This document shows positions 9,851 to 17,148 of a DNA stretch of 64,000 nt, piece by piece. The stretch lies in NCBI RefSeq assembly GCF_003590775.1, contig NZ_QYUM01000003.1:498501-562500 (forward strand), given 5' to 3'. Source of the stretch: Sphingomonas cavernae. Lineage in GTDB: Bacteria; Pseudomonadota; Alphaproteobacteria; Sphingomonadales; Sphingomonadaceae. The notes under the pieces were generated by a model, which made no database searches, was not told the origin of the DNA, and was given only the letters and a program-made list of their open reading frames with translations. The number at the start of each line of letters is the position of its first letter. Positions within the stretch are counted from its first letter, which is position 1. A program made the translations under genes and the position numbers.

Positions 9851-9907
9851 ATTTCGTCCCCTCCATGTCTTCCGAAATCATTACAGCGACTCGCCGGTCG
9901 ATTCAAT

Positions 9908-9919
9908 TTGTCCGGACAT
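9908..9919. promoter_or_regulatory. TTGTCC-N2-ACAA-type operator
   Basis: TTGTCCGGACAT lies exactly midway between the divergent starts at 9850 and 9977. It matches sites before the TonB receptor genes at 29927 and 32888, the gene at 33106 and the GntR/UTRA gene at about 37487. It is a likely operator for that GntR-family regulator. Confidence 0.55.
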
Positions 9920-9976
9920 ATTTTCAATTCCCGATAGCTGCGCTAAAGAGCGTTGATTGCTTAGGGGAGGCATGAC

Positions 9977-10597
9977 GTGATTGGCTTGGCAATACTCGCG
10001 CTTGCGGACACGAATGCGGCAATAAGCCTGCAACCCGGCACCTACACCAACGAAGAATATGTCTATTTCGAACGGGACGGAGGGCGCGAACCGCCGCCAT
10101 GGATTGGTGTCGAGATCGGACGGGACGGAAGCGTGCGCCGGATCGACCCCTTTGGTGGGCCGGTGGCATCGGCGGTAAGCGTCAAGCCGAATGCTGATAC
10201 GCCGCATGCGGTGACGATCGAAACCGGAGGCAAGACCCACATATTGCGCCGCGCGCGCGGGGCTACATGTTGGGCAGCACTGCGCAAGGACAAGCCCAAG
10301 CCCGACGGCGGAGAAGATTGGCATTTCGAGCGTAACCTCAAGCTGCACGATCAGGGCGGACGCCGCGCGTTGGGAGGCGCCGACACAGGCGTCCCCGCAA
10401 TCGTCTTGCGGATGCGCAACGTCGTCTGGCCTGCAGGCAACACCAATCGCCCGAGCCTCGTTCTCTACATCCATTCAATCGAGCAACCCGATCGCGCGCT
10501 TGCCTATGCCTGGGCGGACCCGGGCGCCGCGCGAATAGGCCTTAACCTGCGCTGGGTTCAGGCAAGCTGCACGATCGAAGGGCGCGAAGATTCATAG
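9977..10597 (+). CDS. Conserved hypothetical protein, probably exported
   Basis: A 206-residue protein that I do not recognise. It starts at a GTG after a strong AGGGGAGG site, since the nearby ATG at 9972 runs into a stop. The first residues (MIGLAILALADTNAAISLQ) could be a short signal sequence. The body is mostly polar and beta-rich, with GTYTNEEYVYFERDGGREPP near residue 20. It is followed after 25 bases by the DUF1838 gene, so the two are likely co-transcribed from the promoter carrying the TTGTCC palindrome. Confidence 0.65.
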   Translation: MIGLAILALADTNAAISLQPGTYTNEEYVYFERDGGREPPPWIGVEIGRDGSVRRIDPFGGPVASAVSVKPNADTPHAVTIETGGKTHILRRARGATCWAALRKDKPKPDGGEDWHFERNLKLHDQGGRRALGGADTGVPAIVLRMRNVVWPAGNTNRPSLVLYIHSIEQPDRALAYAWADPGAARIGLNLRWVQASCTIEGREDS

Positions 10598-10622
10598 CCA
10601 GTTGTCAAAGAGGGAGAGTGCA

Positions 10623-11531
10623 ATGGTTCGTATGATGTTGCTTGGCTGCGCGGCGCTGGGCGTCCTGGCTGCGGTACCGGCTGGGGCAAGGACGCTCGAT
10701 CCGGCCAAGCCTGAAGACGCGCTTGAAATCATGAAGCGCACCCAATGCGGTGAAAAGGATGGGGCGCCCGCGGTTTATTACTGGTCCGGCAAGATCTACT
10801 CGCGCGTGACCGGCGAGCCGGATCGCCTGCTGTTCCACGGCGAAGGCATGAATGTTCGCCAATGCGTTTCCGTGAACGATCCGAAGCGTGGGACAGGGTA
10901 CCGGCAGGTCAGCCGCGAAGTGATGGTCTTCACCGATCCAAAGACGGGCGAGATCCTGCGGACGTGGAAGAATCCCTGGACCGACGAGACAGTCGACGTG
11001 ATGCAGATCGCAAATGACCCGGTCAATGCGCGTCCCAGCTTCCCTTATGGCGCAGACGGAAAGCCGTATCAGCTCGGCTACAAGAGAATGGGGCAGTGGT
11101 TCGCAATGCCGCTTGAGGTGCCGCTCTTCTACCACAATGTCCTTGCGGGCGAGTATCAGGATTATGTGGGCAACAAATATCACGCGATGGAGATTTTCGA
11201 TTTCGTCGCGCGCGCCGACGAACTGCTCGAAACCAGGCATTCCACCGCATATCCTTCGGTGTCGTGGGTTCGCATTTCCGACTGGATGCCCTGGATGAAG
11301 ATGCGCGGGCGTCAGGGCCAGATCGTATTCAACGCAATGGGAACCAAGCTCAAAGCCTATGACGAACTTCCAAAGGTGCTGAAGGACGAGATCGCGGCCA
11401 ATTATCCGATCTACAATGAGGCGCCGCCTGCCGACGACGCGCGTCCCAATGAGACGACCTGGACCGTGTTCAAGAAATGGGCTGACGAAAAGCGGAAGAA
11501 CGCGCCGGAAGCACCGAAACAGGGTCACTGA
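10623..11531 (+). CDS. DUF1838-family exported protein
   Basis: About 302 residues with a signal peptide (MVRMMLLGCAALGVLAAVPAGA). The mature protein matches the DUF1838 family pattern: KRTQCGEKDGAPAVYYWSGK, ILRTWKNPWTDETVDVMQI and YPSVSWVRISDWMPWMKM. The biochemical role of this family is unknown. DUF1838 genes often sit beside TonB receptors in sphingomonads. The ATG at 10623 follows GGGAGAG and begins the signal peptide. An in-frame upstream codon at 10602 has no ribosome site. Confidence 0.88.
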   Translation: MVRMMLLGCAALGVLAAVPAGARTLDPAKPEDALEIMKRTQCGEKDGAPAVYYWSGKIYSRVTGEPDRLLFHGEGMNVRQCVSVNDPKRGTGYRQVSREVMVFTDPKTGEILRTWKNPWTDETVDVMQIANDPVNARPSFPYGADGKPYQLGYKRMGQWFAMPLEVPLFYHNVLAGEYQDYVGNKYHAMEIFDFVARADELLETRHSTAYPSVSWVRISDWMPWMKMRGRQGQIVFNAMGTKLKAYDELPKVLKDEIAANYPIYNEAPPADDARPNETTWTVFKKWADEKRKNAPEAPKQGH

Positions 11532-11586
11532 CGCGATATGACTTGGCGGGCGGTCGCGGTCGGATGTTCCGCGATCGCCTCGCGTC
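11530..11586. terminator. GC-rich hairpin after the DUF1838 gene
   Basis: Nested inverted arms are seen: GACGCG (11530-11535) with CGCGTC (11581-11586), and GGCGGTCGCGG (11549-11559) with CCGCGATCGCC (11569-11579, one mismatch). It lies in the gap between convergent genes. There is no U tract, so termination is a guess from position. The remaining bases up to 11728 hold nothing I can identify. Confidence 0.4.
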
Positions 11587-11728
11587 ATGATGGGCAGCGA
11601 CGATCTGTCACATCATTTGCAAAAGGCGAAGAGTGCTCAAGCAAGTTCGAACGCGTCGTCCTGTCAGAGGTGGCTGGATCCTCGACCGAATTCTTCTGAC
11701 AGCGGCCCTTTCTTACTGATTGACAGTG

Positions 11729-12802
11729 TCAGCCGCGCAGGACGAACAGCAACGATGCACACAAACTCATCAATGTGGCGGCGAGAACCGGCACAACGGC
11801 CCGCCATCCAAGCTCCATGAGGAGGTCCATTCGCGATCGCATGGCAGTGGCCGTGACGGCAACGAGCAGCAGCGCCTTGGACAGCGACAGCGCCAAGGCC
11901 CTTGCATCCCCAGGCATCGCGACGACGCTGTTGAACGCGACCACGCCCAAGAATGCGATGATGAACCACGGGATGCTGATGCGACGCCAGATCGGGCGCG
12001 CCTCGCGTTCGCCGCCAGATCCCAGCCACATCGATACCAAGAGAACTACCGGCGCTAGCAACGTCACCCGGGCCAACTTGACGATCGTGGCATGGCTGCC
12101 CGCCGCATCCGAGAAGCTATAGGCACCGCCGATGGCCTGAGCGACATCATGGACCGAAGCGCCGATCAAATAGCCGGCCTGCTGGTCGTTCAGGCCCATC
12201 TCGCCGGCAAGTGCCGGATAGAGTGACATCGCGAGGGCGCTCGCCAGCGACACGCCGACCAGCGTAAGCGCAAATTGCGCCTGGCTGAGCCTGTCCTTGC
12301 CGACCACGCCGTAAAGCGCAAGCGCTGCGCTCGCGCCGCAGATCGCGGTCGCGCCACCCGCCAATATGCCGGCGTAGCGCGACTGCCCCGAAATGCGCGC
12401 ACCCACCAGCCCCGCCGCAAAGGTCAGCGACATGATGAGCAGCAGGGCGATAAACGGCTGCACGCCGAGCGCTTCGATCTGGCCATAGCTGATCTGCAGG
12501 CCGAGCAATATGATGCCGATCCGCAGAAAGTTCCGCGATGCAAAATCGAGCCCGGCATGCGTTGCCGCGTCGCGCGTGACGAAATTGAGCGAAAGCCCGA
12601 TCAAAAGCCCAAGCAAGATGACGGGCATGCCATAATGATCGGAAAGCCATGCCGCGGCCCCTGAACCGACCGCGCAGATGGCGAGCCCCGGCAGCAAATT
12701 CCGCAAACGTGATGTTTCGCCGTGCTGGATCTTTTCGGCAAGGTACAGTTCGCCGAACAGGTCGCCGCTATAAGGCATCTCCGCCTGATCCGCACGTTTC
12801 AT
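11729..12802 (-). CDS. YeiH/CuyZ-type (UPF0324) putative sulfite/sulfate exporter
   Basis: A 357-residue inner-membrane protein with about ten hydrophobic segments. It carries the family motif AGGATAICGASAALA near residue 155 and YLIGASVHDVAQAIGGAYSF near 215. The UPF0324 family is annotated as putative sulfate exporter, and the related CuyZ is proposed to export sulfite during cysteate breakdown. Here it is divergent from an MFS permease and 4 kb from a sulfoquinovose desulfonation operon that would release sulfite. A TGTC...CGGTGTCA element shared with the operon promoter lies in the gap before it. A sulfite-export role is inferred from this context. Confidence 0.85.
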   Translation of the reverse strand: MKRADQAEMPYSGDLFGELYLAEKIQHGETSRLRNLLPGLAICAVGSGAAAWLSDHYGMPVILLGLLIGLSLNFVTRDAATHAGLDFASRNFLRIGIILLGLQISYGQIEALGVQPFIALLLIMSLTFAAGLVGARISGQSRYAGILAGGATAICGASAALALYGVVGKDRLSQAQFALTLVGVSLASALAMSLYPALAGEMGLNDQQAGYLIGASVHDVAQAIGGAYSFSDAAGSHATIVKLARVTLLAPVVLLVSMWLGSGGEREARPIWRRISIPWFIIAFLGVVAFNSVVAMPGDARALALSLSKALLLVAVTATAMRSRMDLLMELGWRAVVPVLAATLMSLCASLLFVLRG

Positions 12803-12820
12803 ATCGTCCCCGACGCCTTG

Positions 12821-12837
12821 TGTCCTACGGTGTCATA
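12821..12837. promoter_or_regulatory. Candidate LacI operator (site 1)
   Basis: TGTCCTACGGTGTCATA lies between the divergent exporter and MFS genes. It shares TGTC, CGGTGTCA and a following A with TGTCAAGCGGTGTCACA at 17069, which lies between the TonB receptor and the glycosidase genes. The conserved half CGGTGTCA resembles LacI/GalR half-sites with a central CG. The most likely binder is the LacI protein encoded at 19155. Confidence 0.4.
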
Positions 12838-12915
12838 TTCTGCTTCCCTTATCGTCGCGAAACGTTAGGTTGCAAGCCGAAACACGCCCGAAGGACGGAC
12901 AGGGGAGAAATTGGC

Positions 12916-14151
12916 ATGGCGACGGCCGCGGTTGGAGATGCGAGAACGAGCAGGATTTTCGTTGTCCTGGTCACCCTGCTTTTCTTGGGTAACGCGCTCA
13001 ACTATGTCGATCGCCAGGTGCTGGCTTTGCTCAAGCCGACGCTCGAAATCGAGTTTGGCTGGACCGACTCCGACTATGCCCATCTCGGCTCGACCTTCCA
13101 GATTGCTGCCGCTTTTGCGCTTCTGGGCGTTGGCTGGTTCGTCGATCGCCTGGGTGTCCGCCTGGCCTATGGCATCGCGATCGTCGTGTGGAGCGCAGCG
13201 GGCATGGCGCATGCGCTGGCCATGTCGGTCCAGCAATTCGTCGCGGCGCGCGTCGTGCTGGCGATCGGGGAATCGGTCAGCACGCCTGCCGGAATCAAGA
13301 CCGCCGCCACGTACCTGCCGCTGAAGCAACGCAATATGGCGATCGGGTTGATCAATACCGCGCCCAACATCGGTGCGATCATAACGCCGCTTCTCATCCC
13401 CCCCCTCGCGATCGCGTTCGGCTGGAAGGCCGCGTTCCTTCTCACCGGCGCGCTCGGCTTCATATGGCTGGCCTTCTGGCTCCCGGCGACGCGCAACCTC
13501 AAGCCGCTCGGCGATACGCCCGAACGCGCGCCGGTCAATTGGGGACCGCTGCTGCGCGATCGGCGGACCTGGGCAGTCGTCGGCGCGAAGGCTTTCACCG
13601 ATTGCGTCTGGTGGTTCGTCCTGTTTTGGATGCCCGATTTCTTCAGCCGTTCCTTCAACATGGGACAGGGTGAATTGGGATGGCCGATCGCGATCATCTT
13701 CACGCTGGCCGCACTCGGCGCGATCACGTCGGGCGCGCTATATCCCATCATGCTCAGCCGCGGCTATTCGGTCAACAAGGCACGAAAATCGTCGATGCTG
13801 CTATTCGCGCTGGCCGTGCTCGCGATGCCCTTGGCCCTTACGACCGCCAATCCCTGGCTGGCCGCGATGTTTATCGGGGTCGGTCTCTTCGCCCACCAGG
13901 GATTTTCCACGAATATTTTTGGCATGACTGCGGATATCATTCCGCCGTTGCGCGTCGCGACGGTCATCGCGTTCGGCGCCGTCGCCGGCAACCTCTCGGG
14001 GACCGCGATCATCGAGTTCGCCGGCTGGTCGCTCGGTAACGGCCTCGGTTATGGCCCGCTCTTCGCAATCTGCAGCGTTGCCTATCTTTGCGCGCTGGGC
14101 CTCGTTCACGTCATACTACCGCGGCTTCAGCTTTCCCACACCGATCAGTAA
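12916..14151 (+). CDS. MFS transporter, anion:cation symporter (ExuT-like) family
   Basis: About 411 residues with 12 predicted membrane helices, beginning MATAAVGDARTSRIFVVLVTLL. The segment NALNYVDRQVLALLKPTLEIEFGWTDSDYAHL and the following VDRLGVRLAYG loop are typical of the ACS/hexuronate (ExuT) branch, which carries sugar acids and other organic anions. An anionic sugar such as sulfoquinovose would fit. The ATG at 12916 follows AGGGGAG. The gene is divergent from the putative exporter and shares an operator-like element with the sulfoquinovose operon, so an inner-membrane sulfoquinovose or sulfoquinovosyl glycerol importer is my inference. Confidence 0.88.
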   Translation: MATAAVGDARTSRIFVVLVTLLFLGNALNYVDRQVLALLKPTLEIEFGWTDSDYAHLGSTFQIAAAFALLGVGWFVDRLGVRLAYGIAIVVWSAAGMAHALAMSVQQFVAARVVLAIGESVSTPAGIKTAATYLPLKQRNMAIGLINTAPNIGAIITPLLIPPLAIAFGWKAAFLLTGALGFIWLAFWLPATRNLKPLGDTPERAPVNWGPLLRDRRTWAVVGAKAFTDCVWWFVLFWMPDFFSRSFNMGQGELGWPIAIIFTLAALGAITSGALYPIMLSRGYSVNKARKSSMLLFALAVLAMPLALTTANPWLAAMFIGVGLFAHQGFSTNIFGMTADIIPPLRVATVIAFGAVAGNLSGTAIIEFAGWSLGNGLGYGPLFAICSVAYLCALGLVHVILPRLQLSHTDQ

Positions 14152-14300
14152 CTGCCGGGCGATTGCAGCGACGGACGATGCGTCCGTCACCGGTGCGTCC
14201 TGGTTCGTCAAACGAGTCCCACGGGCGGGAGCGTCTGGCTGAACTGAGAAGAGCTCGGGTGGCGCATTCATGCCGCCGTTACGACCAACTGACATCTAGG

Positions 14301-14430
14301 GTCGTTCCGGATTTGAATGAATCGTCATTGCGAGGGAGCGTACCGACGAAGCAATCCAGTGGGAGCCCGGCCTGTCGCCTCTTCGCTTTGCTGGCAATGA
14401 CGGGCCGCTTCAATGTAAATCGGAACGGCT
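14301..14430. repeat. Imperfect nested inverted repeat (REP-like)
   Basis: The outer arms are GTCGTTCCGGATTT (14301-14314) and AAATCGGAACGGC near 14418. Inside them CGTCATTGCGAG (14323) faces GGCAATGACG (14392), with a middle stretch resembling the CAATCCAG-type REP seen in many alphaproteobacteria. It fills much of the gene-free gap 14152-14573, and no protein-coding reading is convincing there. Confidence 0.6.
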
Positions 14431-14573
14431 CTACGCGTATTCGCCCGCTGCCAGATCCAAGCGCGACGACCTTGCGCTCGAAAGCAGAGGCATCGCCCGC
14501 TGGGCGCTGAGCCCGTCGCATTCCCTATTGTCCGGAGTGTGATCGTCATGGTTGTCGTGGGGGCATCAAATCA

Positions 14574-14606
14574 GAAAAAAAGCCCTCCTGCCATAGGCAG
14601 GAGGGC
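14574..14606 (-). terminator. Rho-independent terminator of the TonB receptor gene
   Basis: Read on the minus strand, GCCCTCCTGCC and GGCAGGAGGGC form a perfect 11-bp stem with a three-base loop, directly followed by a run of eight U. It stands 43 bases after the stop of the minus-strand receptor gene that ends at 14649. Confidence 0.92.
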
Positions 14607-14648
14607 CGAATTGCAAATGCCAGCGCCGGGGCGCCGGCGGAATATTGA

Positions 14649-16961
14649 TCACATCTTGGCGCGCAAGCTGACCCCGAAATAACGGTCCGCATCGCGCGGG
14701 ATCTGCAGGCGCTGAGCGTTCGACACGTTCAGCAGAATATAGCTTTCGTCGCTGATGTTGCGGACGTGGAAAGTCAGCCGGTACTGGTCTTCGGGGTCGG
14801 AAAAACCAAGCGACGCGTTCCATTGTCCATAGGCATCGATCGGGCCCGACTCTCCCAGATCCGAAAATTGCTTCGAGACATGGCGATAGTCGGTGCCGAG
14901 ATAGAGCATGACGCCGCCCAAGGACCGCTCATAATCGGCGCCAAGCGTGTAAGTGAACTTGGGCGCGAGCGGCAGGCGGGTGCCGTCGCGGGCGTCGGGT
15001 GCGTTGGTCAGCGGGTTGGGATTGAAACGCTTGACCTTGGCATCGGCATAGGCGGCGCTCGCACGCAATGTCAGCCCTTCGACCGGCACGGCGGTGAGGT
15101 CGACCTCGAACCCCTGGCTCTTGACCGTTCCTGCATTCGTCAGGTTAGTGACGACCGCGCCGTTAAGCAGCACGAAGTTGTTCGCCTGAAATCCGTCATA
15201 CTCGACGCTGAAACCAGCGAGATTGAGCTGGACCTTGTTGTCGAGGAAGCGCGACTTGAGACCGATTTCAAACGCGTCGGAAGTTTCCTCATCGATCGGC
15301 ACCGAATTGATCGGCGCGGTATGATTGAAGAAGACGTTAAACGCGGGGCCTTTGTAACCGCGGGTATAGCTGCCGTAGAGCATGAGATCTTCGGCCGGCG
15401 TGAACTGGAGGACCGCCTTGCCCGACAGATTGCCGTTGCTGCTCGACCCGCTCGAGATGTTGCGTCCCGTGCCCCCCGAAGCGATCGTTCCGCCCGCCGG
15501 GCTGCCCGAAATGCCGGGGCCGGTTGCGGGCAGGCCGGTGGCGGCATTGACGCCAGGCGCGCGGATATGGGTGTAGCTGAGTTCGTCCCATGTGTAGCGC
15601 AGGCCGCCGGTCACCGCGAACATGTCGTTGAGGCGGTAGGTGGCCTGACCGAATAGCGCATAGTTGGTCGAGTTGACGTCGCTATTCGAAGTCGCGGTCG
15701 GGAAGATGGTGTTTACCGTGTCATTGACATTGCAGGGCGTGCCGCCGGTCCGCGGATCGACGGGCAACGTCGACCGGGCGCATGTGATGTCGCGGCGCGT
15801 GAAGTCCTGCTTGTTGTCCGAATGCCAGACGAAGCCGCCGAACTGGTAGAAGAAGGGCAGGGCCTGGTCAGAGGCGATGCGGGCCTCGACCGAGAATTGC
15901 TGCGTCTTGACCACCCCATTGTCGTGGAGTTCCGGGGTGCCGACAATGGCGCGCGGTAGGAAGTCGCCTTCCCGAATTTCCTCGTTCTGCCAGTTGCGGT
16001 AACCCGCGACGACGCTCAGCGTATGGCTGTCCGAGAGCTCGAAATCGCCGCTGGCGGTGAGGCTCCATTGCTTGTCGCGCGTGCGGGTGACGAGGTTGTG
16101 ATTTACGAAGCGCTGGTCTTCTCCCAGCGCGACCCCGCTCGGAAGGCCGAGTTCGGCGTCGAGGACCGCGCCACGGCTCGCGCCGGTGACGTCGGCGCAG
16201 CAGTCGTCATCAGCCCTGAAATAATCGGCGATGAAGCGGAGCTGGGCGACCTCGCCGCGATAGTCGACAATGCCGCGCGTGCCCCAATGCTCATAGCCGT
16301 TGACCTTGCGATTGCGACCGCCGTTGATGTTGGTGATGTTGCCGTCATAGCTGCCGTAGAAGCCAGTCAGGCGGCCGCTCCAGTCCGTGCCCAACGGGCC
16401 CGCGACCGAAGCGCGCAGGCGATATTCGTCGCCCTCATACCACTCGGCCTTGCCCTCGGCCTCTAGTGTGTCTGAGCCACCCTTGGATACGATATTCACC
16501 AGGCCGGCAGATGCGTTTTTGCCGAAGAGCGTTCCCTGCGGTCCGCGGAGCACTTCGAGGCGTTCGGCGTCGACCAGATCCATGAACGCCTGGCCCGAAC
16601 GGCTGAGGACGATGCCGTCGACCACGGTCGATACGCTCGGCTCGGCGGCCACCGAGAAGGTGATGGTGCCGACGCCGCGCATCACGATCGCGCTGTTGGC
16701 GCTCGTAGTGCCCTTGCGGAAAGTCACCGAGGGAACGATGCGGGTGATGCCTTCCAGGCTGGTCGTTCCCGTCGTTTCGAGCCGGTCTGCCGATACCGCC
16801 GTAATTGCGATCGGCACCGACTGGACATTTTCCTCGACCTTCTGCGCGGTGACGGTGATCTCCTCGACCTCCTGCGCATAAGCGGAATTGGAAGCAATCA
16901 TCGCGATCGCGCTCGCCGTCATGGCCGCTGTGCGTGCGAAAGAATATCTGGAAGCATTCAT
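14649..16961 (-). CDS. TonB-dependent receptor, probable sulfoquinovoside uptake
   Basis: A 770-residue outer-membrane receptor. It has a signal peptide (MNASRYSFARTAAMTASAIAM...SAYAQ), a TonB-box region (EVEEITVTAQKVEENVQSVP), a plug with AERLEVLRGPQGTLFGKNASAG and a C-terminal barrel ending FGVSLRAKM. The start at 16961 follows GGGGAGGAAAT, so an upstream in-frame extension is rejected. It is divergent from the family 31 glycosidase, and the gap contains an operator-like element shared with the MFS/exporter promoter. Uptake of sulfoquinovosyl glycerol or a sulfolipid fragment is inferred from context. The sequence itself does not show the ligand. Confidence 0.92.
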   Translation of the reverse strand: MNASRYSFARTAAMTASAIAMIASNSAYAQEVEEITVTAQKVEENVQSVPIAITAVSADRLETTGTTSLEGITRIVPSVTFRKGTTSANSAIVMRGVGTITFSVAAEPSVSTVVDGIVLSRSGQAFMDLVDAERLEVLRGPQGTLFGKNASAGLVNIVSKGGSDTLEAEGKAEWYEGDEYRLRASVAGPLGTDWSGRLTGFYGSYDGNITNINGGRNRKVNGYEHWGTRGIVDYRGEVAQLRFIADYFRADDDCCADVTGASRGAVLDAELGLPSGVALGEDQRFVNHNLVTRTRDKQWSLTASGDFELSDSHTLSVVAGYRNWQNEEIREGDFLPRAIVGTPELHDNGVVKTQQFSVEARIASDQALPFFYQFGGFVWHSDNKQDFTRRDITCARSTLPVDPRTGGTPCNVNDTVNTIFPTATSNSDVNSTNYALFGQATYRLNDMFAVTGGLRYTWDELSYTHIRAPGVNAATGLPATGPGISGSPAGGTIASGGTGRNISSGSSSNGNLSGKAVLQFTPAEDLMLYGSYTRGYKGPAFNVFFNHTAPINSVPIDEETSDAFEIGLKSRFLDNKVQLNLAGFSVEYDGFQANNFVLLNGAVVTNLTNAGTVKSQGFEVDLTAVPVEGLTLRASAAYADAKVKRFNPNPLTNAPDARDGTRLPLAPKFTYTLGADYERSLGGVMLYLGTDYRHVSKQFSDLGESGPIDAYGQWNASLGFSDPEDQYRLTFHVRNISDESYILLNVSNAQRLQIPRDADRYFGVSLRAKM

Positions 16962-17068
16962 GGCTATTTCCTCCCCGTCCTGATCTTGGCCGTTTCCCGA
17001 TGCTTGTGAGCACATCGGCGTAAGATGGCTCCTCGTTTCGCGCTTGCATTGCCGAGGAGGGGCCGATA

Positions 17069-17085
17069 TGTCAAGCGGTGTCACA
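17069..17085. promoter_or_regulatory. Candidate LacI operator (site 2)
   Basis: TGTCAAGCGGTGTCACA lies in the 187-base gap between the divergent receptor gene (start 16961) and the glycosidase gene (start 17149). It reads on the other strand as TGACA-N5-TGACA within a wider match to site 1 at 12821. Both ends of the locus could therefore respond to the LacI protein encoded in the operon. Confidence 0.4.
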
Positions 17086-17148
17086 TTTACCCGGTGGCGG
17101 AGCCAACATGCGGGTGATCAAGCATAAGGGCGAGAGGATTTTTTAGCG

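Noticed and set aside
14526-14540. TTGTCCGGAGTG, a possible seventh GntR-type site
   Set aside because: Only the left half matches, the right arm is lost, and it lies near the 3' end of a receptor gene rather than before a start.
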